Assembly (NCBI RefSeq): GCF_028768465.1
Contig: NZ_CP118225.1
Location: forward strand, 5,995,001 to 6,059,000
Length of the DNA stretch: 64,000 nucleotides
Reading direction: 5' to 3'
Origin: Rhodopirellula sp. P2
Lineage (GTDB): Bacteria; Planctomycetota; Planctomycetia; Pirellulales; Pirellulaceae
Under the pieces are notes generated by a model. That model was not told where the DNA came from, ran no database searches, and worked only from the letters and a program-made list of their open reading frames with translations. Position 1 is the stretch's first letter; each line of letters begins with the position of its first letter. Shown here piece after piece: positions 57,656 through 64,000 of the stretch. Position numbers and translations under genes: made by a program.

Positions 57656-57780
57656 ATCCAACATCACGCTGTCGCAGCATCCAGAGAAGATCGACAGAGC
57701 TCACGCCACCGTGGAAGTCTTTGCGGGTGCCAAAGAGCGAAGTTGATCGCGAAGCGACTCGCGTAAACACCATGTTCAAG
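57656..57780 (-). other. Probable degenerate attC site (distal end of cassette array)
   Basis: On the minus strand it starts CTTGAAC-ATGGTGTTTACG, like the other long sites. The far end is uncertain; GTTGGAT at 57662-57656 fits GTTRRRY. The opposite arm (CGTAAAAACC-like) is not recognisable. The first seven bases complement the start of its cassette (GTTCAAG at 58238-58232). Confidence 0.55.
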
Positions 57781-58231
57781 TGAGCCGCTTTGCGGCGGGT
57801 TGGCAGCGACATCGGACTGGACGATTGAAATGAGGTTGTTGCGGGATAGAATGTGGGTCCGCTACACCGAGACCGCGTGCGATGACTCACCTCACCGAGT
57901 CGACGGCGTCACGATCGTGATGCTCTTGAACACCCAGGGTCGGCAATTGAAGGAATCAAGGTTCCTTGGATGGTGCAAGCTTCGCCGATGTCATCGCCCC
58001 CCACGACCTGATTTGACTGATCCGTTTTGCGATTGATTCGTTCTGCGCCCGGGGAAGGTGTGTCTTCTCAGTGGCGAGTCGATTCAAAAACACTGCCAAT
58101 CGTTGGTTTTTTCGCCGTTTCAGTTCGCTGTCCCCACGCCGAATCTAAAAATACTAGGGGGCCCTGACAGCAGGCGGGATCACTTCCACGCAGCACTTCT
58201 TGCCCCCAGGGGACGCCACAAAGCGACTCGC
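57781..58231 (-). other. Cassette without recognisable gene
   Basis: This is the cassette body between the 62-bp site at 58232-58293 and the distal site. Short frames exist on both strands, but none has a composition or motif that I can support. It shares its first bases (TTCAAGGCGAGTCGCTTT) and its last ~25 bp (with a GCCGC-TTT-GCGGC hairpin) with the recombinase/IS91 cassette. The two are therefore relatives, and this one may be an eroded or empty form. Confidence 0.5.
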
Positions 58232-58293
58232 CTTGAACAAGGATTTGGGTTCAGGCTCGTACCTCGCTGACCCCAAATCCTAAATAGTTGTGC
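58232..58293 (-). other. attC-like site, 62-bp type, copy 1
   Basis: Minus strand: GCACAAC, TATTTAGGATTTGGG, a ~21-base centre, CCCAAATCCTT, GTTCAAG. The arms AGGATTTGGG and CCCAAATCCT are perfect inverted repeats. A sister site with only two differences in the surrounding 75 bp lies at 61720-61781. It follows the toxin stop codon by 10 bp. Confidence 0.75.
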
Positions 58294-58303
58294 GGCCGGA
58301 GCG

Positions 58304-58591
58304 CTACCGGCCGCGACAATATCCGGGACGGCGTTTTGCATGGGCAACTGCAATGACAACGATACGATCGTCGTTAACCCGAAAAACTATTTGAAACGGA
58401 AACTTGATGACGCTGCAGGATTGGTGCCGATCGTCAATGCTGACGAACCGTTTGGAATCGCCCATGATTGACGCAACCGCTACATCAACTGCCACCCAAA
58501 AGTTGCGAGCAGCTCTCAAACTTCGTTCGGCGTACCATTCGGCGGACTCGGAAAGTTCAATTGTCGCATCAGGGTGAAAATCAACCTGCAT
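58304..58591 (-). CDS. RelE/ParE-type toxin
   Basis: Small basic protein of 95 residues (MQVDFHPDATIELSESAEWY, AERSLRAARNFWVAV, SVIKFPFQIVFRVNDDRIVV, IAVAHAKRRPGYCRGR) with the ParE/RelE superfamily plan. There is an N-terminal helical pair, then the strand-turn-strand FPFQIVFRVNDDRIVVIAVA and the C-terminal HxxRxPGY motif. ParE-like members poison gyrase and RelE-like members cleave mRNA; which applies cannot be read. I use the ATG at 58591, which overlaps the antitoxin stop by 11 bp. Toxin-antitoxin pairs are typical cargo that stabilises cassette arrays. Confidence 0.85.
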   Translation of the reverse strand: MQVDFHPDATIELSESAEWYAERSLRAARNFWVAVDVAVASIMGDSKRFVSIDDRHQSCSVIKFPFQIVFRVNDDRIVVIAVAHAKRRPGYCRGR

Positions 58592-58823
58592 CGCGGACAC
58601 CGTGTTTGTCAAACAATCGGGCGCGAATCGTTGACCAGCTTTCAGTTTCGACAGTTCCAGCGTCAATCTCATTGCTGCGGCGGTCGATCTCAGCAAGCCA
58701 CTCAGGTGAAAGACGTGGTGGATGGTCGTCGGGAACCGACGAGGCCAAGTCGTCGATCAGTCGAAGACGGTCGTCGATCGGCAGTTGCGTAGCGTTTGCA
58801 AGAATGTCTTGGTATTGGGTCAT
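58581..58823 (-). CDS. Addiction-module antitoxin (PF09720-type)
   Basis: Acidic 80-residue protein: MTQYQDILANATQLPIDDRL, RLIDDLASSVPDDHPPRLSP, EWLAEIDRRSNEIDAGTVET and SWSTIRARL. This is the 'putative addiction module component' pattern (APSERLxLIDxLWxSL...LSPEWxAEIxRRxxExxxG). It should neutralise the overlapping toxin and autoregulate the pair. Its ATG lies 10 bp after the GTTAAGC end of the attC site at 58833, so translation starts close to the cassette junction. Confidence 0.87.
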   Translation of the reverse strand: MTQYQDILANATQLPIDDRLRLIDDLASSVPDDHPPRLSPEWLAEIDRRSNEIDAGTVETESWSTIRARLFDKHGVRDAG

Positions 58824-58832
58824 GGCTAGGTC

Positions 58833-58969
58833 GCTTAACGGAAGGTTTTTACGTCGCCGCCCTAAACGAAGCGTACGACGTCTAAATTACAGAGAATTGT
58901 ACCAAAGCCGGCCCGGGTGACCAAACGGGGAAGGTGTGCCGGAGGCCTAACGTAAAAACCATGTTGGCC
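58833..58969 (-). other. attC-like site, long-arm family (137 bp)
   Basis: Minus strand: GGCCAAC-ATGGTTTTTACG ... CGTAAAAACCTTCC-GTTAAGC. GGTTTTTACG and CGTAAAAACC are exact inverted arms, and GTTAAGC fits GTTRRRY perfectly. The GGCCAAC end complements GTTGGCC at the start of the phosphatase cassette (59411-59405). It is closely similar to the site at 59405-59541. Confidence 0.82.
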
Positions 58970-59393
58970 GCCGTACGCTGGGGAAAATGCCAGCCACATC
59001 AGACCAAAGTTCGCCCTTGATTTCCAGTGACTTGATGTCGGCGATGCGCTCGAGGGCGAGTTCTGGTGCGATGTCGAGATGACACGCGAGCGCATACGCG
59101 GCAATCGTTGGCGAACGAGACATGCCAGCGGAACAGGCGACGATTGTACGAGTATCGGTGTGCAGCAGATCAACGAGCGATTGAACCGCCAAACGAAGGG
59201 TAGATCGTTCATTGCCGCCGCCGTCGTTGAGCGGGAAGCGGAGGTAGAGTAATTGCCGTGGAAGTTGAGCGGGCGACTCCTCGAACGCGACGTCAACAAC
59301 CGCAGTGATGCCCGCGTCGAACAACGGACGAGGTTCACGAACGTCAAACGCGTGGCCAAGCCAAAGCAGATTGGGATGAAGCTCGTGCAACAA
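58947..59393 (-). CDS. Dual-specificity/tyrosine phosphatase-like protein (cassette gene)
   Basis: Small cytoplasmic phosphatase of 148 residues from a TTG at 59393; no ATG is available in frame near the N-terminus. The DSP fold is seen in LHPNLLWLGHAFDVREPRPL, AGITAVVDVAFEESPA and LYLRFPLNDGGG (general-acid Asp57). The P-loop is IVACSAGMSRSPTIAAYALA with Cys87 and Arg93, matching CxxGxxRS. The C-terminus TWFLR is encoded by the attC site itself, as in many cassette genes. The target is unknown. It is the only gene of its cassette. Confidence 0.82.
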   Translation of the reverse strand: MLHELHPNLLWLGHAFDVREPRPLFDAGITAVVDVAFEESPAQLPRQLLYLRFPLNDGGGNERSTLRLAVQSLVDLLHTDTRTIVACSAGMSRSPTIAAYALACHLDIAPELALERIADIKSLEIKGELWSDVAGIFPSVRRPTWFLR

Positions 59394-59404
59394 TGATCTC
59401 GTGC

Positions 59405-59541
59405 GGCCAACGGAAGGTTTTTACGACACCGCCCTAAACGAAGCGAGAGATGCCTGAACTACGGAAATTGTACCAAAGCCAGCCCACGTCGCCAAACACG
59501 GAAGGTGTGCCGAAGGCCTCAGCGTAAAAACCATGTTCAAG
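59405..59541 (-). other. attC-like site, long-arm family (137 bp)
   Basis: Minus strand: CTTGAAC-ATGGTTTTTACG ... CGTAAAAACCTTCC-GTTGGCC. It is nearly the same as the site at 58833-58969 along its whole length. The CTTGAAC end complements GTTCAAG at 61726-61720, the start of the recombinase/IS91 cassette. Confidence 0.82.
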
Positions 59542-59701
59542 TGAGCCGCTTTGCGGCGGGGTTGGGGTGGAGACTGCTTCGGTGATTATGGTGCCCCCTG
59601 TCTTTCACTTCACTCCCTCGTCAGGAACTCGACGATGACTTCAAAAAAAGGCCACGCTCACTCGCTTTCACTCTGACCTCGCCAAGCGGTTTCGAGAAGA
59701 C

Positions 59702-60571
59702 TTGCTGCTCAGCGGAAAGCAACCCAGCACCATCGCGTGCTACCGCAATGCGATCGCCCACTTGGCTGAGCACTTCGCTTGCTCCCCGGAAAAACTCTCC
59801 GAAGCACAGGTCCGGCAGTATGTCTTGCTGCGAAGACAGCAACTGCAGATCGGTTCGATGCGGCCAATCGTCGGAGCATTGAAATTCTTCTTTCGTGTGA
59901 CCGTTCCTCGCGACTGGCCCACTCTGCAAGCAGTCCGCTTACCCAAGTCCAACACGCTCCCAATGGTCTTGGTACCCGAGCGATGCTGGCAACTCATTGA
60001 CGCCACCGTGGCGTCCCATCTGCAAGTCATCTTTCGAGCCATGTACTCCTGCGGACTCCGTGGCGTCGACGTTCGCCACTTGAGACCCCAAGACGTGGAC
60101 GCCGATCGAATGATGCTCCGCGTTTGCACCACCAAAGGACACCGGCAACGCGAAGTCCCACTGCCTCAAGCTACCCTCGATGCGTTTCGTGCTCACTGGG
60201 CAACCCATCGCAATCCAAACTGGTTGCTTCCGGCGACGCAGAGAAACACTCCGGCGTCGAAGGCTGACCAACCCATCAGTGCCAGGACGATCCAGCGTGG
60301 GTTCACGAAAGTCACCGAGTCGCTGGGCTGGCAAGACTCCGGATTGACTCCGCACACACTGAGGCATTCCTACGCCACCGCGATGCTGGACGCCGGAGTC
60401 AACCTCAAGGTTCTGCAAGGCTACCTCGGACACAAGAACTTGCAAGCAACCGAGGTCTACCTCCACCTGACACGCCTGGGTGACGAAAGAGGCAGGCAGA
60501 TCGTCGCTCAGATCATGAACGGGGACGTCGCCGAGCAAGGCCTTTCACGAAAGGCGTTTCAATGGTCTTGA
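59702..60571 (+). CDS. Tyrosine recombinase of IS91-associated type
   Basis: Site-specific recombinase of 289 residues from a TTG at 59702. The full catalytic set is present: Arg120 (SCGLRGVDVRHL), Lys145, His218 and Arg221 (HTLRHSYATAMLD), His244 (LQGYLGHKNLQ) and Tyr253. The ~30-residue insertion of integron integrases is absent, so this is not IntI. Such genes commonly precede IS91-family transposases. An ATG at 59635 is one base out of frame, with a run of seven A at 59643-59649 between. Deleting one A would give MTSKKATLTRFHSDLAKRF and a normal N-terminus. The gene may therefore be frameshifted. It overlaps the next gene by 10 bp and runs against the direction of the cassette array. Confidence 0.82.
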   Translation: MLLSGKQPSTIACYRNAIAHLAEHFACSPEKLSEAQVRQYVLLRRQQLQIGSMRPIVGALKFFFRVTVPRDWPTLQAVRLPKSNTLPMVLVPERCWQLIDATVASHLQVIFRAMYSCGLRGVDVRHLRPQDVDADRMMLRVCTTKGHRQREVPLPQATLDAFRAHWATHRNPNWLLPATQRNTPASKADQPISARTIQRGFTKVTESLGWQDSGLTPHTLRHSYATAMLDAGVNLKVLQGYLGHKNLQATEVYLHLTRLGDERGRQIVAQIMNGDVAEQGLSRKAFQWS

Positions 60572-61428
60572 AACGCTATGGCGACCAGTACATCGCGAAG
60601 CATGGAACACGAATGACCGCCCAACAGAAGAAGGTCCTGTACGCCGCCATGATGAGTGCGGCAGCTCAGGCACTTCAGCAAGCAGCGACCAACCCGCGAC
60701 ATGTCGGTGTGAACGAAACGGGATTCACCAGCGTGCTGCACACGTGGGGACGTGACCTGGTTTACCACCCGCACGTTCACGTCGTGGTTCCCGCCGGCGG
60801 CATCGACGCTGGCGGCGTTTGGCAAAGCAGTCGCGCCAGTGTGTTCGTGCCCGAGCAGATTCTGGAGAGGTTGTTTCGCGGAAAGCTGAAAGACAAACTG
60901 CGATCCGAATCGTTCTTTGATTCGATCCCCGATGATGTCTGGAAGGGACGCTTCGTCGTCGACAGCGAAGCGGTCGGCAGCGGCGAATTCGCGGTCGCGT
61001 ACTTGGCCCCCTACGTGATGCGAGGTGCGGTGGCCAATCGACGCGTCACGCAGTGCGACGAATCGACTTCGCTCGAAGAAGCCAACTTGACGCTGCAAGT
61101 CAAACGCAGCGGAACGCGTCAGTACAAGCCGATGCAGATGCGTGTGGAAGAGTTCATTCGCCGTTGGCTCCAGCACGTGTTGCCGGCTGGCTTTCATCGT
61201 GTACGTCACGACGGATTCGTCAACGCGCGCAGCAAGCGATCCCTCGAGGAGGTTCGCTGGTTGGTCGCTGTCTCACTGGAGCGTCAGTACGAACTGGCTT
61301 GCAGCCAGCAGATCGTGATGGCGGAACCGGTCGCGATGCAATGCCCCAGCTGCGGCGCCCCGATGATCAACCTGGGCTACACCCCTGCCACGACAACTTT
61401 GCCGCAACCAGCCAGAGCGCCGCCATGA
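60562..61428 (+). pseudogene. IS91-family transposase with internal loss of zinc finger
   Basis: Rolling-circle (Y2 HUH) transposase, 288 residues left of a usual ~380-400. The HUH motif LVYHPHVHVVVPAGG (His69, 71, 73) and the tyrosine pair VAYLAPYVMRG (Tyr147, Tyr151) are kept, as is the C-terminal CPSCGAPM. The N-terminal helix (LKRYGDQYIAKHGTRMTAQQ) is followed directly by YAAMMSAAAQAL. In full-length relatives a segment with the CxxC zinc finger (the CRT...LGGH...C..CGH and NRHCPKCQ region) lies between these parts. The deletion is in frame, so a protein could be made, but it is probably inactive. The recombinase gene upstream overlaps it by 10 bp. Confidence 0.8.
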
Positions 61429-61719
61429 TCCAGATCGTCGCTCCAATAACACGTCGCTTTCAAAGTCATCTGATCGGTGACTCCGCTGCCCCTGCGCGCA
61501 AGTCGCAATCACCTGACCCGAAAAGCATCCCGGCACACGATTCCAACAGCCGATCAACGCCCTTGCCCGATTCAAAACACCGTTCTGCGTTTCCAGAGCG
61601 GCTGCCCAAACCACCGCGCCAAACCGAACCTCGCACGAAGCCCTCCGCCAGAGCACGCCGCAGCGGACAAAACCACTAGGGAACAATCGCCGGAGTGTCC
61701 CCACCAAAAAGCGACTCGC
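61429..61719. other. Spacer between IS91-type gene and attC site
   Basis: The 290 bp after the transposase gene hold no ORF that I can support. One terminus of the IS91-type element should lie here, but I cannot place it without a second copy for comparison. Confidence 0.35.
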
Positions 61720-61781
61720 CTTGAACAAGGATTTGGGTTCAGGCTCGCACCTCGCTGACCCCAAATCCTAAATAGTTATGC
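61720..61781 (-). other. attC-like site, 62-bp type, copy 2
   Basis: Minus strand: GCATAAC, TATTTAGGATTTGGG, a ~21-base centre, CCCAAATCCTT, GTTCAAG. It has the same perfect AGGATTTGGG/CCCAAATCCT arms as copy 1 at 58232. The TAA of the preceding gene lies inside GCATAAC. Confidence 0.75.
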
Positions 61782-62603
61782 GCCACTTGCCCCGCCGTTA
61801 CGCGTTGACTCCAGATGAGACTGAAAGACGTTGGCGCTAAGAGTTGCGTTACCGCATCGTATAGTCGCAGAAGGCAATTGAGACAGGAAGCGGCCAGCGA
61901 TGATCCATAGTTCGCGGCAAGCGAGATCGTTGAGTCGTATATTAATTGAGTATCCGTCGTCGCGGACGGAACACCAATCGAAGAGCAGGCCACCAGTAGC
62001 GTCGGTTAAACGATGGTGGAACTGAATGAACCAACCAGAGTATGCGTCCTGCGGCACCTGCGACGGTGACCGTTCGTCGCCAGCATAGTACCGCCAAGTT
62101 ACGTTATGACCGGCAGTCTGAAAGCAGGCCAGCCATTCAAAGGGCGTCGGTGGCACTTTGCTGGATGAGGCAACATTGAACTCCGTATCGCTCAACCATT
62201 CAGGGACGCGTTCAGTCGTATCCGAGGAAGAGACGATTTCAAACCTATCAGCAGAAAGCTAGAATGGAGAAGGAACGTCGATTTCAAAGCCAACGCCATC
62301 AGCAACGTCGAGGAGGTCAATTCCCTCAGCGCAGTTGTCGGGATGCCAGCCATTCGGATCGAGGGCGAATTCGCGAATTCCGTGTGCCGTAAGAGTGATG
62401 GTACGAATGGTGCGTTCGTCACCCGCCGCATAGCCACCAGCGATCTGGAAGCGAAATGTGACCGTGACCGTTTCGGGTAGTGATGCGCCGGCTGGCAGAG
62501 GAGAAATTGCGGTTACGGATGCATCGTGGAGGTCATGGTTATCGTCGAGCCAAGCGTCAAACTGTGATTGCGATTCGACTAGCACAACATTCAGCCGTGG
62601 CAC
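61776..62603 (-). pseudogene. Cassette gene interrupted by an in-frame TAG
   Basis: A GTG at 62603, at the attC junction, opens a frame of 114 codons (MPRLNVVLVESQSQFDAWLD ... GVGFEIDVPSPF) that stops at TAG 62261-62259. The same frame continues without another stop to TAA at 61776: LSADRFEIVSSSDTTERVPE, TPFEWLACFQTAGHNVTWRY, SGWFIQFHHRLTDATGGLLF, INIRLNDLACRELWIIAGRF. The text across the stop (FEIDVPSPF-stop-LSADRFEIV) reads like one continuous beta-rich protein of about 275 residues. Alternatives are two real genes (the second from a TTG at 62195) or two fused cassettes. The family is not recognised. Confidence 0.55.
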
Positions 62604-62808
62604 ACAACGGAAGGTTTTTACGACACCGCTTCTCACCGAAGTCAACAAGCGTCGCAACACAAAACAGTTTACCAAAAAGAAACCACTTTGCCAAAGAGGC
62701 GGTGTCCGCGGCGTGGCAAACCAGACCGTGCAACGAAGTGGACAATACGGCAAACCAAATGGTACTCCAACGACGAAGCCGCGGCCTTGCGTAAAAACCA
62801 TGTTGCAC
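62602..62808 (-). other. attC-like site, long-arm family (207 bp)
   Basis: Minus strand: GTGCAAC-ATGGTTTTTACGCA ... TGTCGTAAAAACCTTCC-GTTGTGT. It has the same outer arms as the 137-bp sites and a longer central part shared in outline with the site at 63256. GTGCAAC complements GTTGCAC at 63262-63256, the start of its cassette. Confidence 0.8.
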
Positions 62809-62828
62809 GACCGTGATTTGCCAAGCCG

Positions 62829-63239
62829 CTATGCCCAAAAGAACAGTTGCACGAATCCCGCGTAGTCAGAGCCACCAACCAACGTTGTGCATTTCTCGCG
62901 TGTCTGGACGTTGGCCGATTCGTCATCGGCCAGATCGTCGTCATCGCCGCAACGCTCGAAGAACGCGTCCATGTCGGATAAGGCCGAAATCAGCGAAGAT
63001 TGGTCGGGCGCAGCTACACATAGCACGCGGTCAGCAACCTCGTGGTCGTAAACGCAGAGAGTCCCGTCCGCGAGCAAGCAGAGTGCGTCAGATTCAAGCA
63101 TTCCAAGGAAGGTCGAAGTATCCGGAAGCTGCCAATGCGGAAATCGTTCCGCGGCGGACTCCGTTGGCGCGAATTCGAGCATGCCAATTTCGTGACGGTC
63201 GGTTTGCCAAGCAGCGATTGTTGGATCAACGGTTGGCAT
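62829..63239 (-). CDS. Small acidic cassette protein, possibly SUKH/SMI1-like
   Basis: Product of 136 residues from the ATG at 63239: MPTVDPTIAAWQTDRHEIGM, FPHWQLPDTSTFLGMLESDA, LCLLADGTLCVYDHEVADRV, LCVAAPDQSSLISALSDMDA and FFERCGDDDDLADDESANVQ. The order of short strands, a DGTL-type turn and a late amphipathic helix (LISALSDMDAFFERC) fits SMI1/KNR4 (SUKH) immunity-type proteins, but I would not rely on it. It is alone in its cassette; the ATG follows the attC junction by 17 bp. Confidence 0.65.
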   Translation of the reverse strand: MPTVDPTIAAWQTDRHEIGMLEFAPTESAAERFPHWQLPDTSTFLGMLESDALCLLADGTLCVYDHEVADRVLCVAAPDQSSLISALSDMDAFFERCGDDDDLADDESANVQTREKCTTLVGGSDYAGFVQLFFWA

Positions 63240-63255
63240 CTGGGAAGACTCGGTC

Positions 63256-63464
63256 GTGCAACGGGAGATTTTTACGACGCCGATTCTGATCGAAGCGGAA
63301 AACGTCGCACACCAAACATTTTACTAACAGATCGCACGTTGCCAAAGATCGCAGGCGTTCGCGGGCTGGCATCAGAGGGAACGCGACCGAAGCGATCGAC
63401 TCCAAACCACCAAACGATTTCCCAATGACGACAGCCGCGGCTTTGCGTAAACACCATGTTGTGC
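63256..63464 (-). other. attC-like site, long-arm family (209 bp)
   Basis: Minus strand: GCACAAC-ATGGTGTTTACGCA ... GTCGTAAAAATCTCCC-GTTGCAC. The arms are slightly diverged from the family (GGTGTTTACG, CGTAAAAATC). GCACAAC complements GTTGTGC at 63921-63915, the start of its cassette. Confidence 0.8.
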
Positions 63465-63479
63465 GGCGGACGGCTTGCG

Positions 63480-63902
63480 TTACGTGTCGTCGGAACAAGC
63501 AGGATACAACGACAAGGCAACGCCAATGCCAAGGTCGGCAGCGAGTCTCAAGAAATCAACCGGCAACCATTCGCCCTGCACGGCAACATCATCAAGGCGA
63601 GAATCGAAACCGAAGTCGAGTCGCCGATCGTCGATTGTGGTGTCCGCGTTGAGCAGCAGCAGGCTGTCATGGTGTTGTGTCAAGTACGCAATCGCGTCAT
63701 CGACCTGCCGTTCGAGGTTGCCATCGGCATCGCTAACGTCGCATGTGAATCCTGCCCATTCACGGAAACGCGACGCGCGCGGCCCCGATGGGGCAAGTGG
63801 ATGGCCGACGTGCCAAACTCTGGTGGCAGTTAGTGTGGCAGTCGCAAGGAACGAATCGGGATCGAACTCTGTGCCAGCGATACGAAGATAGCAACCGGGC
63901 AT
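63480..63902 (-). CDS. Small cassette protein, DUF4279-like
   Basis: Product of 140 residues from the ATG at 63902. A TTG 18 bp upstream lies at the attC junction and is also possible. The sequence MPGCYLRIAGTEFDPDSFLA, TATLTATRVWHVGHPLAPSG, LERQVDDAIAYLTQHHDSLL, LDFGFDSRLDDVAVQGEWLP and VDFLRLAADLGIGVALSLY has the usual DUF4279 order. A first strand ends in an LDPDxF-like turn, a W-x-x-G element follows, then a helix and a final 'LAxLGIxLxLxxY'. DUF4279 proteins occur near toxin and immunity genes; the function is unknown. It is the first complete cassette at the right end of the window. Confidence 0.7.
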   Translation of the reverse strand: MPGCYLRIAGTEFDPDSFLATATLTATRVWHVGHPLAPSGPRASRFREWAGFTCDVSDADGNLERQVDDAIAYLTQHHDSLLLLNADTTIDDRRLDFGFDSRLDDVAVQGEWLPVDFLRLAADLGIGVALSLYPACSDDT

Positions 63903-63914
63903 TTGGCCTCGTCC

Positions 63915-64000
63915 GCACAACGGAAGGTTTTTACGACACCGCCCTAAACGAAGCGAGGGATGCCTGAAGTACGAGAGATTGTACCAACGCCAGCCCGTGT
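63915..64000 (-). other. attC-like site, long-arm family (partial at window edge)
   Basis: Minus strand, right end only: ...CTTCGTTTAGGGCGGTGTCG, then TAAAAACCTTCC-GTTGTGC. The visible 86 bp match the right half of the 137-bp sites at 58833 and 59405 closely. It belongs to a further cassette that lies beyond the window. Confidence 0.78.

Noticed and set aside
57800-58270. Two plus-strand frames (78 and 70 codons) in the gene-less cassette
   Set aside because: There is no recognisable pattern, the direction opposes the array, and one frame runs into the 62-bp attC site.
58862-59410. 182-codon minus-strand frame over the phosphatase region
   Set aside because: It is in a different phase from the phosphatase, which carries a complete CxxGxxRS motif. 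The composition (Arg/Ser/Thr-rich) is that of a shadow frame.
59702-60571. The tyrosine recombinase as the integron integrase (IntI)
   Set aside because: It lacks the extra ~30-residue segment of IntI, is coupled to an IS91 transposase and lies inside a cassette in opposite orientation rather than at an array end.
62259-62801. 180-codon frame extending through the attC site
   Set aside because: The first 66 codons are the attC palindrome itself. The gene more likely starts at the GTG at the cassette junction (62603).
57650-64000. CRISPR array as an explanation of the regularly placed repeats
   Set aside because: The repeats are 62-209 bp, palindromic, diverged and separated by 300-2200 bp with genes. 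There are no cas genes.

Overview
The window looks like a chromosomal segment of a planctomycete close to Rhodopirellula/Pirellula. The grounds are moderate-to-high GC, many predicted secreted proteins and lipoproteins of types common in that group (an FAD-dependent 'xanthan lyase-like' oxidoreductase, a BNR protein, a di-haem peroxidase), weak or absent Shine-Dalgarno sequences, and spacers filled with palindromic repeats. No rRNA, tRNA or CRISPR array was seen.

Layout. 1-8.5 kb (mostly minus): a nucleosidase cut by the window edge, an enlarged adenylate kinase, an orphan sugar-type ABC permease with a membrane-anchored partner, a plus-strand GAF/PP2C-like protein, and a P-II protein coupled to a Gfo/Idh/MocA oxidoreductase. 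8.6-15.4 kb: a large DUF11-type lipoprotein, an FKBP lipoprotein, a thiamine-binding-type small protein and a secreted glycosidase-like protein. 15.5-17.2 kb: a repeat island with a REP-associated (RAYT) transposase, its probable REP targets, a 184-bp tandem repeat and a MITE-like insertion. 17.2-24 kb: a copper P-type ATPase, pyrE and an HlyD-type adaptor. 24.1-29 kb: the fatty-acid operon rpmF-fabD-fabG-acpP-fabF with a FixJ-type response regulator at its end. 29.3-38.5 kb: MoxR-type ATPase, ACT-malic enzyme, di-haem peroxidase, mutY, a PDZ protein and an ammonium transporter. 38.7-43 kb: a tightly packed moeA/mobA/FAD-oxidoreductase/glycosyltransferase cluster. 43.5-50.5 kb: dGTPase, PIN-TRAM protein, GroES-like protein, an ABC ATPase coupled to a large lipoprotein, and a protein with an L7/L12-like tail. 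50.6-52.06 kb: about 4.5 copies of a ~327-bp non-coding tandem repeat made of hairpins. 52.3-57.6 kb: lactate permease, secreted FAD oxidoreductase, BNR protein.

57.65-64.0 kb is the most notable part. I read it as an integron-type gene-cassette array without an integrase inside the window. Seven cassettes lie in line on the minus strand, each ending in an attC-like palindromic site. Four full or partial sites share one sequence family with long arms, two are 62-bp sites of a second family, and one at the far left is degenerate. The strongest evidence is a rule special to integrons: the first bases of a cassette (after GTT) are complementary to the first bases of that cassette's own attC. This holds exactly for five of seven cassettes. 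Cargo includes a ParE/RelE-type toxin with its antitoxin, a dual-specificity phosphatase, two small proteins resembling SUKH and DUF4279 proteins, a gene split by an in-frame TAG, and a cassette with an inverted tyrosine recombinase and an IS91-type transposase that has lost its zinc finger. By orientation, attI/intI would lie to the right of position 64000.
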